Of a stretch of 63,298 nucleotides of DNA, positions 35,447 through 43,324 are shown piece after piece (the stretch's first letter is position 1; every line of letters starts with the position of its first letter). The notes below the pieces were generated by a model, which saw only the letters and a program-made list of their open reading frames with translations, searched no databases and was not told where the DNA came from. This DNA is from Prescottella defluvii. Its GTDB lineage: Bacteria; Actinomycetota; Actinomycetes; Mycobacteriales; Mycobacteriaceae. The stretch covers positions 1 through 63,298 of the forward strand of contig NZ_JPOC01000062.1 in the NCBI RefSeq assembly GCF_000738775.1, read 5' to 3'. A program made the position numbers and the translations under genes.

Positions 35447-36925
35447 GTGTCTGACTCCACCGTCGTGAAGTACCCCGTGACCACGCGGGCGTTCGGCCTC
35501 GCGATCATCGTCCTCAGCGGCATGCAGCTGATGATGGTGCTCGACGGCACCGTCGCCTCGCTCGCGCTCGCCAAGATCCAGGAAGACCTGGGGCTCAGCG
35601 ATTCCGGGCGGAACTGGGTGATCACGTCGTACGCGCTCACCTACGGCGGCCTGATGCTGCTCGGCGGCCGGCTGGGCGACTCGTTCGGCCGCAAACGGGT
35701 CTTCATCGCGGGCGTCGCGGTGTTCACGATCACGTCGCTGCTGTGCGGGGTGGCCGTCAACGAGGCCACCCTCGTCGCGGCCCGTGCCCTGCAGGGCGTC
35801 GGCGCCGCGATCGCCTCACCGACCGCGCTTGCGCTGGTGGCCACCACGTTCGCCCCCGGACCGGTGCGCAACCAGGCGATCGCGATCTTCGCGGCGATGA
35901 CGGGCGTCGGCTCGGTCGCCGGCCTGATCATCGGCGGCGCGCTCACCGAGGTGTCGTGGCGGTGGATCTTCCTCATCAACGTGCCGATCGGCCTGGTGAT
36001 CCTGGTGTTCGCGTTCCGCGCGCTGACCGAGACCGGGGCCGAGCGGCTCAAGCTGGACGTGCCGGGGGCGATCCTCGCGACCCTGGGTTGTGCCGCCGTC
36101 GTCTTCGGATTCACCGAGGGCCCCGAGATGGGCTGGGGCAGCCCGCTCGTGCTCACCGGGCTGATCGGCGGGCTGGGACTGCTGGTGGCCTTCCTCGCGG
36201 TCGAGCGGCGCGCCGAGAACCCGCTGCTGCCGTTCTCGCTGTTCCGTGACCGCAGTCGCGTCGCGACCTTCGTCTCCATCGCCCTCGTCGGCATGGTGAT
36301 GTTCTCGCTGGCCCCGTTCGTCGCGCTGTTCGTCCAGGACATCCTCGGATACACGCCGCTGCACGCGGGTCTCGCGTTCGTGCCGTTCGCGTTCGGCCTC
36401 GGTGCCGCGGCCTTCGTCGCCTCCAAGCTCGCGGTGAAGGTGCAGGCCCGCTGGCTCGTCGTGACGGGCATGGTCATCACGTTCGTAGGCCTGCTGTACG
36501 GGTCCACTCTCGACGCCGCCGCCACCTACGTCGGCAACCTGTTCCTTCTCGTGGTCGCGGTCGGCTTCGGCGTCGGCCTCGCGGTGGTGCCGCTGCCGCT
36601 GTGCGCGATCGCCGGTGTCGGCCCGCACGAGATCGGCCCGCTGGCCGCGATCGCGCAGGTCGCGCAGACACTGTTCGGGCCCGTCGGGTTGGCGATCGTC
36701 GGCGCCATGGCCACGTCGAAGACCCTGTCGCTCGGAGGGATTTCCGGTGTCGCGGTGCACATGACGCCGGAGCAGCTGTCCGCGCTCAGCGAGGGCTACA
36801 CGTTCGCGCTCCTCGGCTGCGCCGTCCTCGCCCTCCTCGCGGGCGTGGCCGCCCTGTTCATCAGGTTCACTCCCGGACAGGTGGCGCAGGCACAGGCCGC
36901 GGAGAAGGCCGCCCAGGAGGTGTAG
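35447..36925 (+). CDS. efpA: EfpA-like DHA2 family MFS efflux transporter
   Basis: A 492-residue drug:H+ antiporter with 14 hydrophobic segments. SGMQLMMVLDGTVASLALAKIQEDLGLSDSGRNWVITSYALTYGGLMLLGGRLGDSFGRKR contains motif D1 and motif A, and RALQGVGAAIASPTALALVA contains motif C. These match M. tuberculosis EfpA closely from memory, and cysG upstream is the same neighbour. EfpA lies in the inner membrane and is linked to multidrug efflux; natural substrates are probably lipids. GTG 35447 is used. A 7-bp hairpin follows. Confidence 0.88.
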   Translation: MSDSTVVKYPVTTRAFGLAIIVLSGMQLMMVLDGTVASLALAKIQEDLGLSDSGRNWVITSYALTYGGLMLLGGRLGDSFGRKRVFIAGVAVFTITSLLCGVAVNEATLVAARALQGVGAAIASPTALALVATTFAPGPVRNQAIAIFAAMTGVGSVAGLIIGGALTEVSWRWIFLINVPIGLVILVFAFRALTETGAERLKLDVPGAILATLGCAAVVFGFTEGPEMGWGSPLVLTGLIGGLGLLVAFLAVERRAENPLLPFSLFRDRSRVATFVSIALVGMVMFSLAPFVALFVQDILGYTPLHAGLAFVPFAFGLGAAAFVASKLAVKVQARWLVVTGMVITFVGLLYGSTLDAAATYVGNLFLLVVAVGFGVGLAVVPLPLCAIAGVGPHEIGPLAAIAQVAQTLFGPVGLAIVGAMATSKTLSLGGISGVAVHMTPEQLSALSEGYTFALLGCAVLALLAGVAALFIRFTPGQVAQAQAAEKAAQEV

Positions 36926-36932
36926 GCGACGG

Positions 36933-36949
36933 CGGGCGCGTAGCGCCCG
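36933..36949 (+). terminator. Candidate terminator after efpA
   Basis: CGGGCGC (36933-36939) pairs with GCGCCCG (36943-36949) around a three-base loop GTA, eight bases after the efpA stop. It separates efpA from the hen1 promoter. Confidence 0.5.
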
Positions 36950-36980
36950 AAATGTCCTGGCTGAACGGTCCGCTGCCCCG

Positions 36981-36986
36981 TAACGT
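36981..36986 (+). promoter_or_regulatory. -10 element for leaderless hen1-pnkp transcript
   Basis: TAACGT ends seven bases before GTG 36994, exactly where the bacterial Hen1 homology (VLLTLTAT) begins. It decides the start over the longer frame beginning at 36952. Confidence 0.5.
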
Positions 36987-36993
36987 GCTTTCG

Positions 36994-38394
36994 GTGCTGC
37001 TCACTCTGACCGCCACCGCCACGGACGACGTCCCGGACGCCTCGGACCTCGGCCACCTGCTGCACAAGCACCCTGATCGGGTGCAGACATTCGAGTTGTC
37101 CGTGGGCACCGCGACCGTGCTCTACCCGGAGTCGACCCAGGCGCGCTGCACCGCGGCGCTGCTTCTCGACGTCGATCCCATCGAACTCGCACGCAGCAGG
37201 TTCCGCCGCGGCACTGACGGATTCGCCCTGGGCCAGTACGTCAACGACCGCCCGTACGCGGGGTCGTCGATGCTGGCGGTCGCCCTCTCGCGGGTGTTCA
37301 AGTCGGCGCTGGCGGGCGTCTGCAAGACGCGACCGGAACTTGCCGAGGCCGCGCTGCCGCTGCGGATCACGATCCCGGCGATGCCGGCCCGCGGCGGTGC
37401 CGATCTGCCCGGCCGACTCTTCGGCCCCCTCGGCTGGGACGTGACGGCGGCTCCGCTGCCCCTCGACGAGACCATTCCGCAGTGGGGTGACGCCGACTAC
37501 GTGCGCCTCGAGCTGACGGGAGTCTCGACGCTGTCGTCCGCCCTGCGGCACCTGTACGTGCTGCTGCCGGTACTCGACGACGTCAAGCACTACTGGGTGG
37601 GCGAGGACGAGGCAGACAAGCTGGTTCGGATGGCCGGCGAATGGCTCGCCGGGCACCCCGAGGCCGAGCCGATCGCATCGCGATATCTCGCGCACAGGCG
37701 GGACTTGGTGTCGTCGGTGGTCGATCGACTGGCCGAAGACGACGGCGCGGCAGAGCGGGACGCCGACGCCCCCGCACCCGATACGAGCCTGGCGCAGCTG
37801 CGCCAGGACACGGTGCTGGCGACTCTCGAGAAGCTCGGTGCGGCCCGCGTCGTGGATCTGGGCTGCGGCGAGGGGCGACTGCTACGAGCCCTGGTGGCCC
37901 GACCGTCGTTCACCAGGATCGTCGGCGTCGACGTCAGCGACCGGGCCCTCCGCAGGGCGGAGCGCCGCCTCGGCCTCGACGAGATGTCGGACGCCCAGCG
38001 GGAACGCATCACGGTGCTGCAGTCCTCGGCCACCTACCGCGACGCCCGGTTGCGCGGCTTCGATGCCGTGGTGCTGATGGAGGTCGTCGAGCACATCGAC
38101 GAGCCGCGACTGCCGGCGCTGGTGCAGTCGGTGTTCGGTGACATGCGGCCCCGGACGGTGCTGGTGACGACCCCCAATGCGGAGTACAACGTGCTCTACC
38201 CGGGCCTCGGGGCCGGCGGATTCCGGCATCCGGATCACCGGTTCGAGTACACGCGGACACAGTTCGAGACCTGGGCGGCGGAAATCGCGGCCACGCACGG
38301 CTACGACGTGCAGTTCACGGGGATCGGTGAGCCCGACGACAGCCACGGCGCGCCCACCCAGATGGCCGAATTCATCCGAAAGGCGGACTCGTAG
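36994..38394 (+). CDS. hen1: 3'-terminal RNA ribose 2'-O-methyltransferase Hen1
   Basis: Bacterial Hen1 methylates the ribose 2'-OH at the 3' end of a cleaved RNA before ligation, marking it against repeat cleavage. The 466-residue product has the N-terminal ligase-activating domain (ASDLGHLLHKHPDRVQTFELSVG) and a C-terminal methyltransferase: SAM loop VVDLGCGEGRLL from 287, metal-site EVVEHIDEPRL, and HPDHRFEYTRTQFETWA. GTG 36994 is chosen for homology and the leaderless -10. The stop TAG is immediately followed by the pnkp ATG. Confidence 0.93.
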   Translation: MLLTLTATATDDVPDASDLGHLLHKHPDRVQTFELSVGTATVLYPESTQARCTAALLLDVDPIELARSRFRRGTDGFALGQYVNDRPYAGSSMLAVALSRVFKSALAGVCKTRPELAEAALPLRITIPAMPARGGADLPGRLFGPLGWDVTAAPLPLDETIPQWGDADYVRLELTGVSTLSSALRHLYVLLPVLDDVKHYWVGEDEADKLVRMAGEWLAGHPEAEPIASRYLAHRRDLVSSVVDRLAEDDGAAERDADAPAPDTSLAQLRQDTVLATLEKLGAARVVDLGCGEGRLLRALVARPSFTRIVGVDVSDRALRRAERRLGLDEMSDAQRERITVLQSSATYRDARLRGFDAVVLMEVVEHIDEPRLPALVQSVFGDMRPRTVLVTTPNAEYNVLYPGLGAGGFRHPDHRFEYTRTQFETWAAEIAATHGYDVQFTGIGEPDDSHGAPTQMAEFIRKADS

Positions 38395-40923
38395 ATGAGT
38401 CTCGTCGAGATTCCCGAACCGTCGTTGGTGGTACTCGTCGGGATCAGCGGATCCGGCAAGTCCTCGTTCGCTGCCCGGCACTTCGGGCCCTACGAGGTGA
38501 TCTCCAGCGACCACTGCCGGGGGCTCGTCAGTGACGACCCGAATGCGCAGGCCGCGACCGCCGACGCGTTCGAGGTGCTCGAGTTTATCGCGGCCAAGCG
38601 CCTGCGCGCGGGCAAGCTGACCGTCGTCGACGCGACCAGCGTCCAACCGGCGGCCCGGAAGAAGCTGGTCGATCTGGCCCGCAGCCACGATGCGCTTCCG
38701 GTGGCGATCGTCCTGGACGTCCCGGAGCCGGTGTGTGCCGAGCGCAACGCGGCCCGCGGAGACCGGGCCTTCGATCGCGCCGTGCTGCGGCGTCAGCACC
38801 AGCAACTGAGCCGGTCGCTGCGCGGACTCTCCCGTGAGGGTTTCCGGGTCGTGCACGTGCTCGACGGCGTGGACGAGGTCGAGTCGGCTCGAATCGTCCG
38901 GCAGCCCCTGCGCAGCGACCGCCGCGACCTGACCGGGCCGTTCGATGTGATCGGTGACGTGCACGGCTGCCTCGGCGAGCTCGAAACACTGCTGGGCGCA
39001 CTGGGATACACGGTGCTGCGCGACGACCTGGGGCGGGCGGTGGACGCGGTTCCGCCGACCGGCCGGACCGCGGTCTTCGTGGGCGACTACGTCGACCGGG
39101 GTCCGGACTCGCCCGGTGTGCTCCGGTTGGTCATGGGCATGGTCGCCGCCGGCCATGCGCTCGGTGTGCCCGGGAACCACGAGAACAAACTGGTCAAGGC
39201 ATTGCGCGGCAGGAAGGTCAGCGTCACGCACGGTCTCGAACGCACCCTCGAACAGTTGGCCGGTGAGACCGAGGAGTTCCGCAGACAGGTCGTGGACTTC
39301 TGCGACGGACTGGTCGCGCACCTCGTCCTCGACGGCGGCCGACTGGTCGTCGCGCACGCCGGACTCAAGGAGGAATACCACAACCGCGCGTCGGGCCGGG
39401 TGCGCAGCTTCGCGCTCTACGGCGAGACGACCGGGGAGACAGACGAGTTCGGGTTCCCGGTGCGCTATCCCTGGGCCGAGGACTATCGGGGTGAGGCAAT
39501 CGTGCTCTACGGGCACACCCCGGTCCCGGAGGTGCGTTGGATCAACCGCACCGCCTGCCTCGACACCGGATGCGTCTTCGGTGGCGCACTCACCGCGATG
39601 AGATATCCGGAACGCGAAGTGGTGTCGGTGCCGGCCGAGCGGGAGTGGTACCGACCGGTGAAGCCGCTGCACCGGTCGGAGCCGGATCCGCAGGCCCTCG
39701 ACATCGACGACATCCTCCGGATCGGGGGAGTGGAGACCTCGACTCGCGGGCGAATCTCGGTCCGCCCGGAGAATGCGGCCGGCGCACTCGAGGTGATGAG
39801 CCGCTACGCGGTGGATCCGCGGTGGCTCACCTATCTTCCGCCGACGATGTCGCCGTGCGCGACCTCAGCCCTTCCGGGGCTTCTCGAACATCCTGCCGAA
39901 GCCTTCGCCGCCTACCGGAAGGCGAAGGTGGACAAGGTGATCTGCGAAGAGAAGCACATGGGCTCGCGCGCCGTGGCGCTGGTGTGCCGCGACGCGTCCG
40001 TGGCCGCGGAACGCTTCGGCGTCGGCGACGGGCTGTCGGGGATGGTGCACACCCGCACCGGTCGGCGCATGTTCGGCGAGACACAGACAGAGTTGCTGGT
40101 CGCCAGGATCGCGGATGCCGTCGGGGCCGCCGGGCTGTGGGAGGAACTCGGCACCGACTGGGTGCTGCTCGACACCGAACTGCTGCCCTGGTCGGCGAAG
40201 TCGGAGACACTGCTGCGTTCGCAGTACGCGGCCGTCGGCGCAGCGGCGACCGCGGCCCTGTCCGCACGCGAGGCGGTGCTGGATGCCGCGTCCGGGCGGG
40301 GACTCGACGTCGATGCGCTGCTGACGGGGACCAGGTCCCGCGCCGACGACGTCGCGCGCTACGTCGACGCCTACCGGAGATACGTGTGGCCGACGGACGG
40401 GCTCGACGGGGTACGGCTCGCGCCGTTCCAGTTGCTGGCGACCGAAGGGGCGAGCTACGGCGACCGCGACCACGGTTGGCACCTCGGCCTCGCGGATCGA
40501 CTCGTCGACGTCGCACCCACGCTGTTCACGACGACGCGACGGATGGTCGTGGACACGACACTTCCCGAGTCGGAGGCGGCGGGAATCGTCTGGTGGGAGG
40601 AACTGACCTCGGCGGGCGGTGAGGGCATGGTGGTCAAACCGTTCCGCAACCAGGACGGTCGTGGACGCGTGCAGCCGGGCATCAAGGTGCGCGGACGCGA
40701 GTACCTGCGACTGATCTACGGTCCGCACTACACCGAGCCGGAGAACCTGGCCCGGCTGCGGAACCGGAGCCTGGGCCACAAACAGTCGATGGCGTTGCGC
40801 GAGCACGCGCTCGGGATGGAGGCGATCGACCGGCTCATCAAGGCCGAGCCGCTGTGGAAGATCCACCAAGCGGTGTTCGCCGTCCTCGCGCTGGAGTCGG
40901 AGCCGGTGGACCCGCGGCTGTGA
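38395..40923 (+). CDS. pnkp: Polynucleotide kinase-phosphatase (RNA repair), Pnkp
   Basis: An 842-residue three-domain RNA repair enzyme. The kinase has the P-loop GISGSGKSS (16-24). The central metallophosphoesterase has GDVHG (187-191), GDYVDRGPDS and GNHENK, which heals 2',3'-cyclic phosphate ends. The C-terminal adenylyltransferase/ligase has the nucleotidyl Lys520 in EEKHMGSRA and late motif EGMVVKPF. Bacterial Pnkp needs Hen1 to ligate, and hen1 is directly upstream with no gap. The pair repairs RNAs such as tRNA cut by ribotoxins. Complete, full length. Confidence 0.95.
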   Translation: MSLVEIPEPSLVVLVGISGSGKSSFAARHFGPYEVISSDHCRGLVSDDPNAQAATADAFEVLEFIAAKRLRAGKLTVVDATSVQPAARKKLVDLARSHDALPVAIVLDVPEPVCAERNAARGDRAFDRAVLRRQHQQLSRSLRGLSREGFRVVHVLDGVDEVESARIVRQPLRSDRRDLTGPFDVIGDVHGCLGELETLLGALGYTVLRDDLGRAVDAVPPTGRTAVFVGDYVDRGPDSPGVLRLVMGMVAAGHALGVPGNHENKLVKALRGRKVSVTHGLERTLEQLAGETEEFRRQVVDFCDGLVAHLVLDGGRLVVAHAGLKEEYHNRASGRVRSFALYGETTGETDEFGFPVRYPWAEDYRGEAIVLYGHTPVPEVRWINRTACLDTGCVFGGALTAMRYPEREVVSVPAEREWYRPVKPLHRSEPDPQALDIDDILRIGGVETSTRGRISVRPENAAGALEVMSRYAVDPRWLTYLPPTMSPCATSALPGLLEHPAEAFAAYRKAKVDKVICEEKHMGSRAVALVCRDASVAAERFGVGDGLSGMVHTRTGRRMFGETQTELLVARIADAVGAAGLWEELGTDWVLLDTELLPWSAKSETLLRSQYAAVGAAATAALSAREAVLDAASGRGLDVDALLTGTRSRADDVARYVDAYRRYVWPTDGLDGVRLAPFQLLATEGASYGDRDHGWHLGLADRLVDVAPTLFTTTRRMVVDTTLPESEAAGIVWWEELTSAGGEGMVVKPFRNQDGRGRVQPGIKVRGREYLRLIYGPHYTEPENLARLRNRSLGHKQSMALREHALGMEAIDRLIKAEPLWKIHQAVFAVLALESEPVDPRL

Positions 40924-40941
40924 GCCACTGACGAGGTGTCG

Positions 40942-41685
40942 TCAGGTGAGGATGGTCAACTCTGCATCCGACGCGATCTCCACCCGCAGTCCCGCCTTGG
41001 CTGCGACGCGGGCCACGCCTCTGATGTCGGACGGTTCGGCGCGCGAGACGGTCAGCGCCCGCGCGAGCAGACCCTTGTGGTGCTTGTTGAAGTGGCTCAC
41101 CACTTTTCGGGAGCCGTTCGGCTGCTCGGTGAGCACCGTCGCGATCAGCGCCCCGGGCACCGGGCCCAACTGCTGGTAGGTGCCCGAGCGCAGGTCGACG
41201 ACGAGGCCGCCGTCGGCCTCTGCCACCAGGGCATCGGACAGTTCCGGCTTCCACAGCGACTGCAGCGTGCCGAAGCCTGGCAGCTTCGATCCACCCGACA
41301 GCCGGTACGCGGGGATCGGGTCCCCGGCCCGCACCGCGCCGAACAGGGCCGAGCCCATACCCAGCCGTCGGTACGCCTTCTCCCGCTGCACCTTCGTGAA
41401 CGACTTCGCATCGAGCGCGTCGAACAGCACCCCCGTGTACCGCTCGAGCGCGGGGCGGGTGGGGGAGACCCAGAGCTTGGCGTTGCGTTCGATCTCGTCG
41501 GCCTGCTTCGGCCCCAGTCCCAACGCCAGATTCGATGCCTCGGTGTCCGCCGCGAGGTCGACGAGTGCGGCCGCGAGCATCTCGCGGGTCTCCGTCAGTT
41601 GCGGCATCGACAGTTCGCCCAGGTCGAGCGGCGCACCCTTGCCGCCGTCGGACTTGGTTTCGGAAGGGGGGAGCAGCACCAGCAC
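40942..41685 (-). CDS. yaaA: Peroxide stress protein YaaA (DUF328)
   Basis: YaaA lowers free iron and DNA damage during peroxide stress in E. coli and binds DNA. The 247-residue protein starts VLVLLPPSETKSDGG, the family start, so GTG 41685 is chosen over a TTG at 41718. KSFTKVQREKAYRRLGMGSALFGAVRAGDPIPAYRLSGGSKLPG and VSHFNKHHKGLLARAL are the conserved helix-hairpin-helix-like and C-terminal blocks. TACGGT lies eight bases before the start, so it may be leaderless. It is convergent with pnkp, 18 bases apart. Confidence 0.88.
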   Translation of the reverse strand: MLVLLPPSETKSDGGKGAPLDLGELSMPQLTETREMLAAALVDLAADTEASNLALGLGPKQADEIERNAKLWVSPTRPALERYTGVLFDALDAKSFTKVQREKAYRRLGMGSALFGAVRAGDPIPAYRLSGGSKLPGFGTLQSLWKPELSDALVAEADGGLVVDLRSGTYQQLGPVPGALIATVLTEQPNGSRKVVSHFNKHHKGLLARALTVSRAEPSDIRGVARVAAKAGLRVEIASDAELTILT

Positions 41686-41721
41686 AGTGGGTAACCGTAC
41701 CGGTGCCGGCGACCGCAAACG

Positions 41722-41757
41722 GGTCTGGCCTCCGCCCCGTGGGGCGAAGGCCAGACC
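41722..41757. terminator. Terminator of the three-repeat secreted protein gene
   Basis: GGTCTGGCCT pairs with AGGCCAGACC around an inner CGCCCC/GGGGCG helix, with a single mismatch and a GT loop. It lies 21 bases after the stop of the gene at 41779-43134 on the minus strand, and just upstream of yaaA. Confidence 0.75.
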
Positions 41758-41778
41758 GCTGGGCGTTACTGGGTCAGG

Positions 41779-43134
41779 TCAGGCGCGACGACGCAGGGCC
41801 GTCACTGCCAGGCCGGCGGCGATGGCGCCACCGATCGCCAGCGGAGCCATCGGCAGGCCCGAGCCCGAGTCGGACTGGACGCTCGCGGCGTTCTCGATCT
41901 CCGGAGCATCGACGACGAGGTTCGCGGGGGCCGCCGGAGCGAACGTGATCGGAGTCTTGGTGTCCTGGCTGCGGTCCTGGGAACCGTGCGCCATGACGGT
42001 GTAGATCGAGCACGCGTTCACGAAGCAGTTCGATGCGCCGCTGACCGCGGTCGCGCTGATGGTGGCGGTCCAGGCACCGTTCACGATCTGAGCCTTGGTC
42101 ACGAATCCGGTGGTGATCCACGCGCCGGCATTGGTCGTCGAGTACTGGTCGTCCTGGACGATGCCGTAGTACAGGCCGGTGCCGGCCGCGGCGCCCTCGA
42201 ACCCGGTGCCGGACACCGTGATGGTCTCGCCCACGGTCAGGTTCGCGGTCTTGCTCGCGGTCACCGCGGGCCCGGAGGGCACGACGACCGGCGGTGCGAA
42301 GGTGACCGGCGTCGCGGTGTCCTGGCTGCGGTCGTCGGGCGTGTACCGGTCGGCGAACGTGAAGATCGAGCACGCGTTCTCGAAGCAGTTTGCGTCGCCC
42401 TTGATCGCGGTGGCCTTCACCGTGGCGGTGAAACCGCCGTCGACGATGTCGGCGGCCTTGAGCCATGCGGCGGAGTTGTAGGCCGCCATGCTCGACGTGG
42501 AGTACTTGTCGACCTGAGCGAGGCCGACGTAGACGCCCTGGCCGTCACGGCCGAAGCCGGTGCCGGTGACGGTGATGTTCTCCCCGTCCGTCAGACCGGT
42601 GGACTTCGAGACCGTCACGGCCGGGCCCGCCGGCACGACGACGGGCGCCGCGAAACTCACCGGGGTCTTGGTGTCCTGGGTGCGGTCGGGAGAACCGTGC
42701 GCGGCGACGGTGTAGATGGAGCAGGTGTTCTCGAGGCAGTTCGAGTCGCCCGCGAGAGCGGCGAGGTCGATGTCGGCGGTCCAGGCGCCGTTCACGATGT
42801 CGGTGGCGGTGAGCCACTTGGTGGTCATCCAGGCATCGGCGTCGGTGGCGGAGTACTTGCTGTCCTGGACGAGCCCGACGTAGAGGCCGGCTCCGGCGCC
42901 GGAGAAGCCGCTGCCCGTGACGGTGACGGTCTCACCGGCGGCCGCGATCCCGGTGGCCTTCGACAGCGACACAAGGGGCGTCGCCTCTCCGGGTTCCTCG
43001 GTTCCCGGGTTGCTGGAGCCGAGGCTGCCCAGCGAACCGAACGGGCTGGTCTGCGCCGCCGCGACGCCCAGCGGCAGCGTGCAGGCGACGGTGGCGGCAA
43101 CCGCCACGATCGCGGACTTTGTGAACGCGCGCAT
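41779..43134 (-). CDS. Secreted membrane-anchored protein with three neocarzinostatin-like repeats
   Basis: A 451-residue surface protein. Residues 1-27 are a signal peptide (cleavage near AAA-Q) and 428-446 a C-terminal membrane anchor followed by RRR. Between lie three about 110-residue repeats (52-162, 171-280, 289-398). Each has GETVTVTGSGF, YVGLVQD..YS, W, a Cys pair (C-x4-C, as in NCLENTC), SIYTV.AHGS.DRSQDT and a final V/ITFA strand. The all-beta pattern with a close Cys pair resembles neocarzinostatin-type domains; ligand unknown. Repeat 2 lacks the His (FADRYTPDDRS). An IdeR-like box lies 43 bases upstream, so iron control is likely. Confidence 0.78.
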   Translation of the reverse strand: MRAFTKSAIVAVAATVACTLPLGVAAAQTSPFGSLGSLGSSNPGTEEPGEATPLVSLSKATGIAAAGETVTVTGSGFSGAGAGLYVGLVQDSKYSATDADAWMTTKWLTATDIVNGAWTADIDLAALAGDSNCLENTCSIYTVAAHGSPDRTQDTKTPVSFAAPVVVPAGPAVTVSKSTGLTDGENITVTGTGFGRDGQGVYVGLAQVDKYSTSSMAAYNSAAWLKAADIVDGGFTATVKATAIKGDANCFENACSIFTFADRYTPDDRSQDTATPVTFAPPVVVPSGPAVTASKTANLTVGETITVSGTGFEGAAAGTGLYYGIVQDDQYSTTNAGAWITTGFVTKAQIVNGAWTATISATAVSGASNCFVNACSIYTVMAHGSQDRSQDTKTPITFAPAAPANLVVDAPEIENAASVQSDSGSGLPMAPLAIGGAIAAGLAVTALRRRA

Positions 43135-43176
43135 GTTCCTACTTTCTGATGTGGGTCGCCGAAACGCGGCGAACGA

Positions 43177-43195
43177 TTAGGTAACGCTAGCCTTA
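43177..43195 (-). promoter_or_regulatory. IdeR/DtxR-type iron box
   Basis: TTAGGTAACGCTAGCCTTA matches 15 of 19 positions of the DtxR/IdeR consensus TTAGGTTAGGCTAACCTAA. It stands 43-61 bases upstream of the three-repeat secreted protein ATG, where a bound iron-loaded repressor would cover the promoter. Confidence 0.75.
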
Positions 43196-43275
43196 GTTTT
43201 GTTCGCGGTAAAGGGGTTGCTCGGACGTGGACTCCACGGCCGACGAGCTGCGAATGTGCCTGAGTCCGGGCATGT

Positions 43276-43312
43276 TTCGGTGAGGGCATCCGGATCGGAT
43301 GCCCTCACCGAA
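43276..43312 (-). terminator. Terminator of the four-repeat secreted protein gene
   Basis: A 17-bp perfect stem (inner arm CGGTGAGGGCATCCG, 43278-43292) with a three-base loop lies 13 bases after the stop at 43325. It separates the two repeat-protein genes into distinct transcription units. Confidence 0.85.
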
Positions 43313-43324
43313 CGGGGGATGGCG

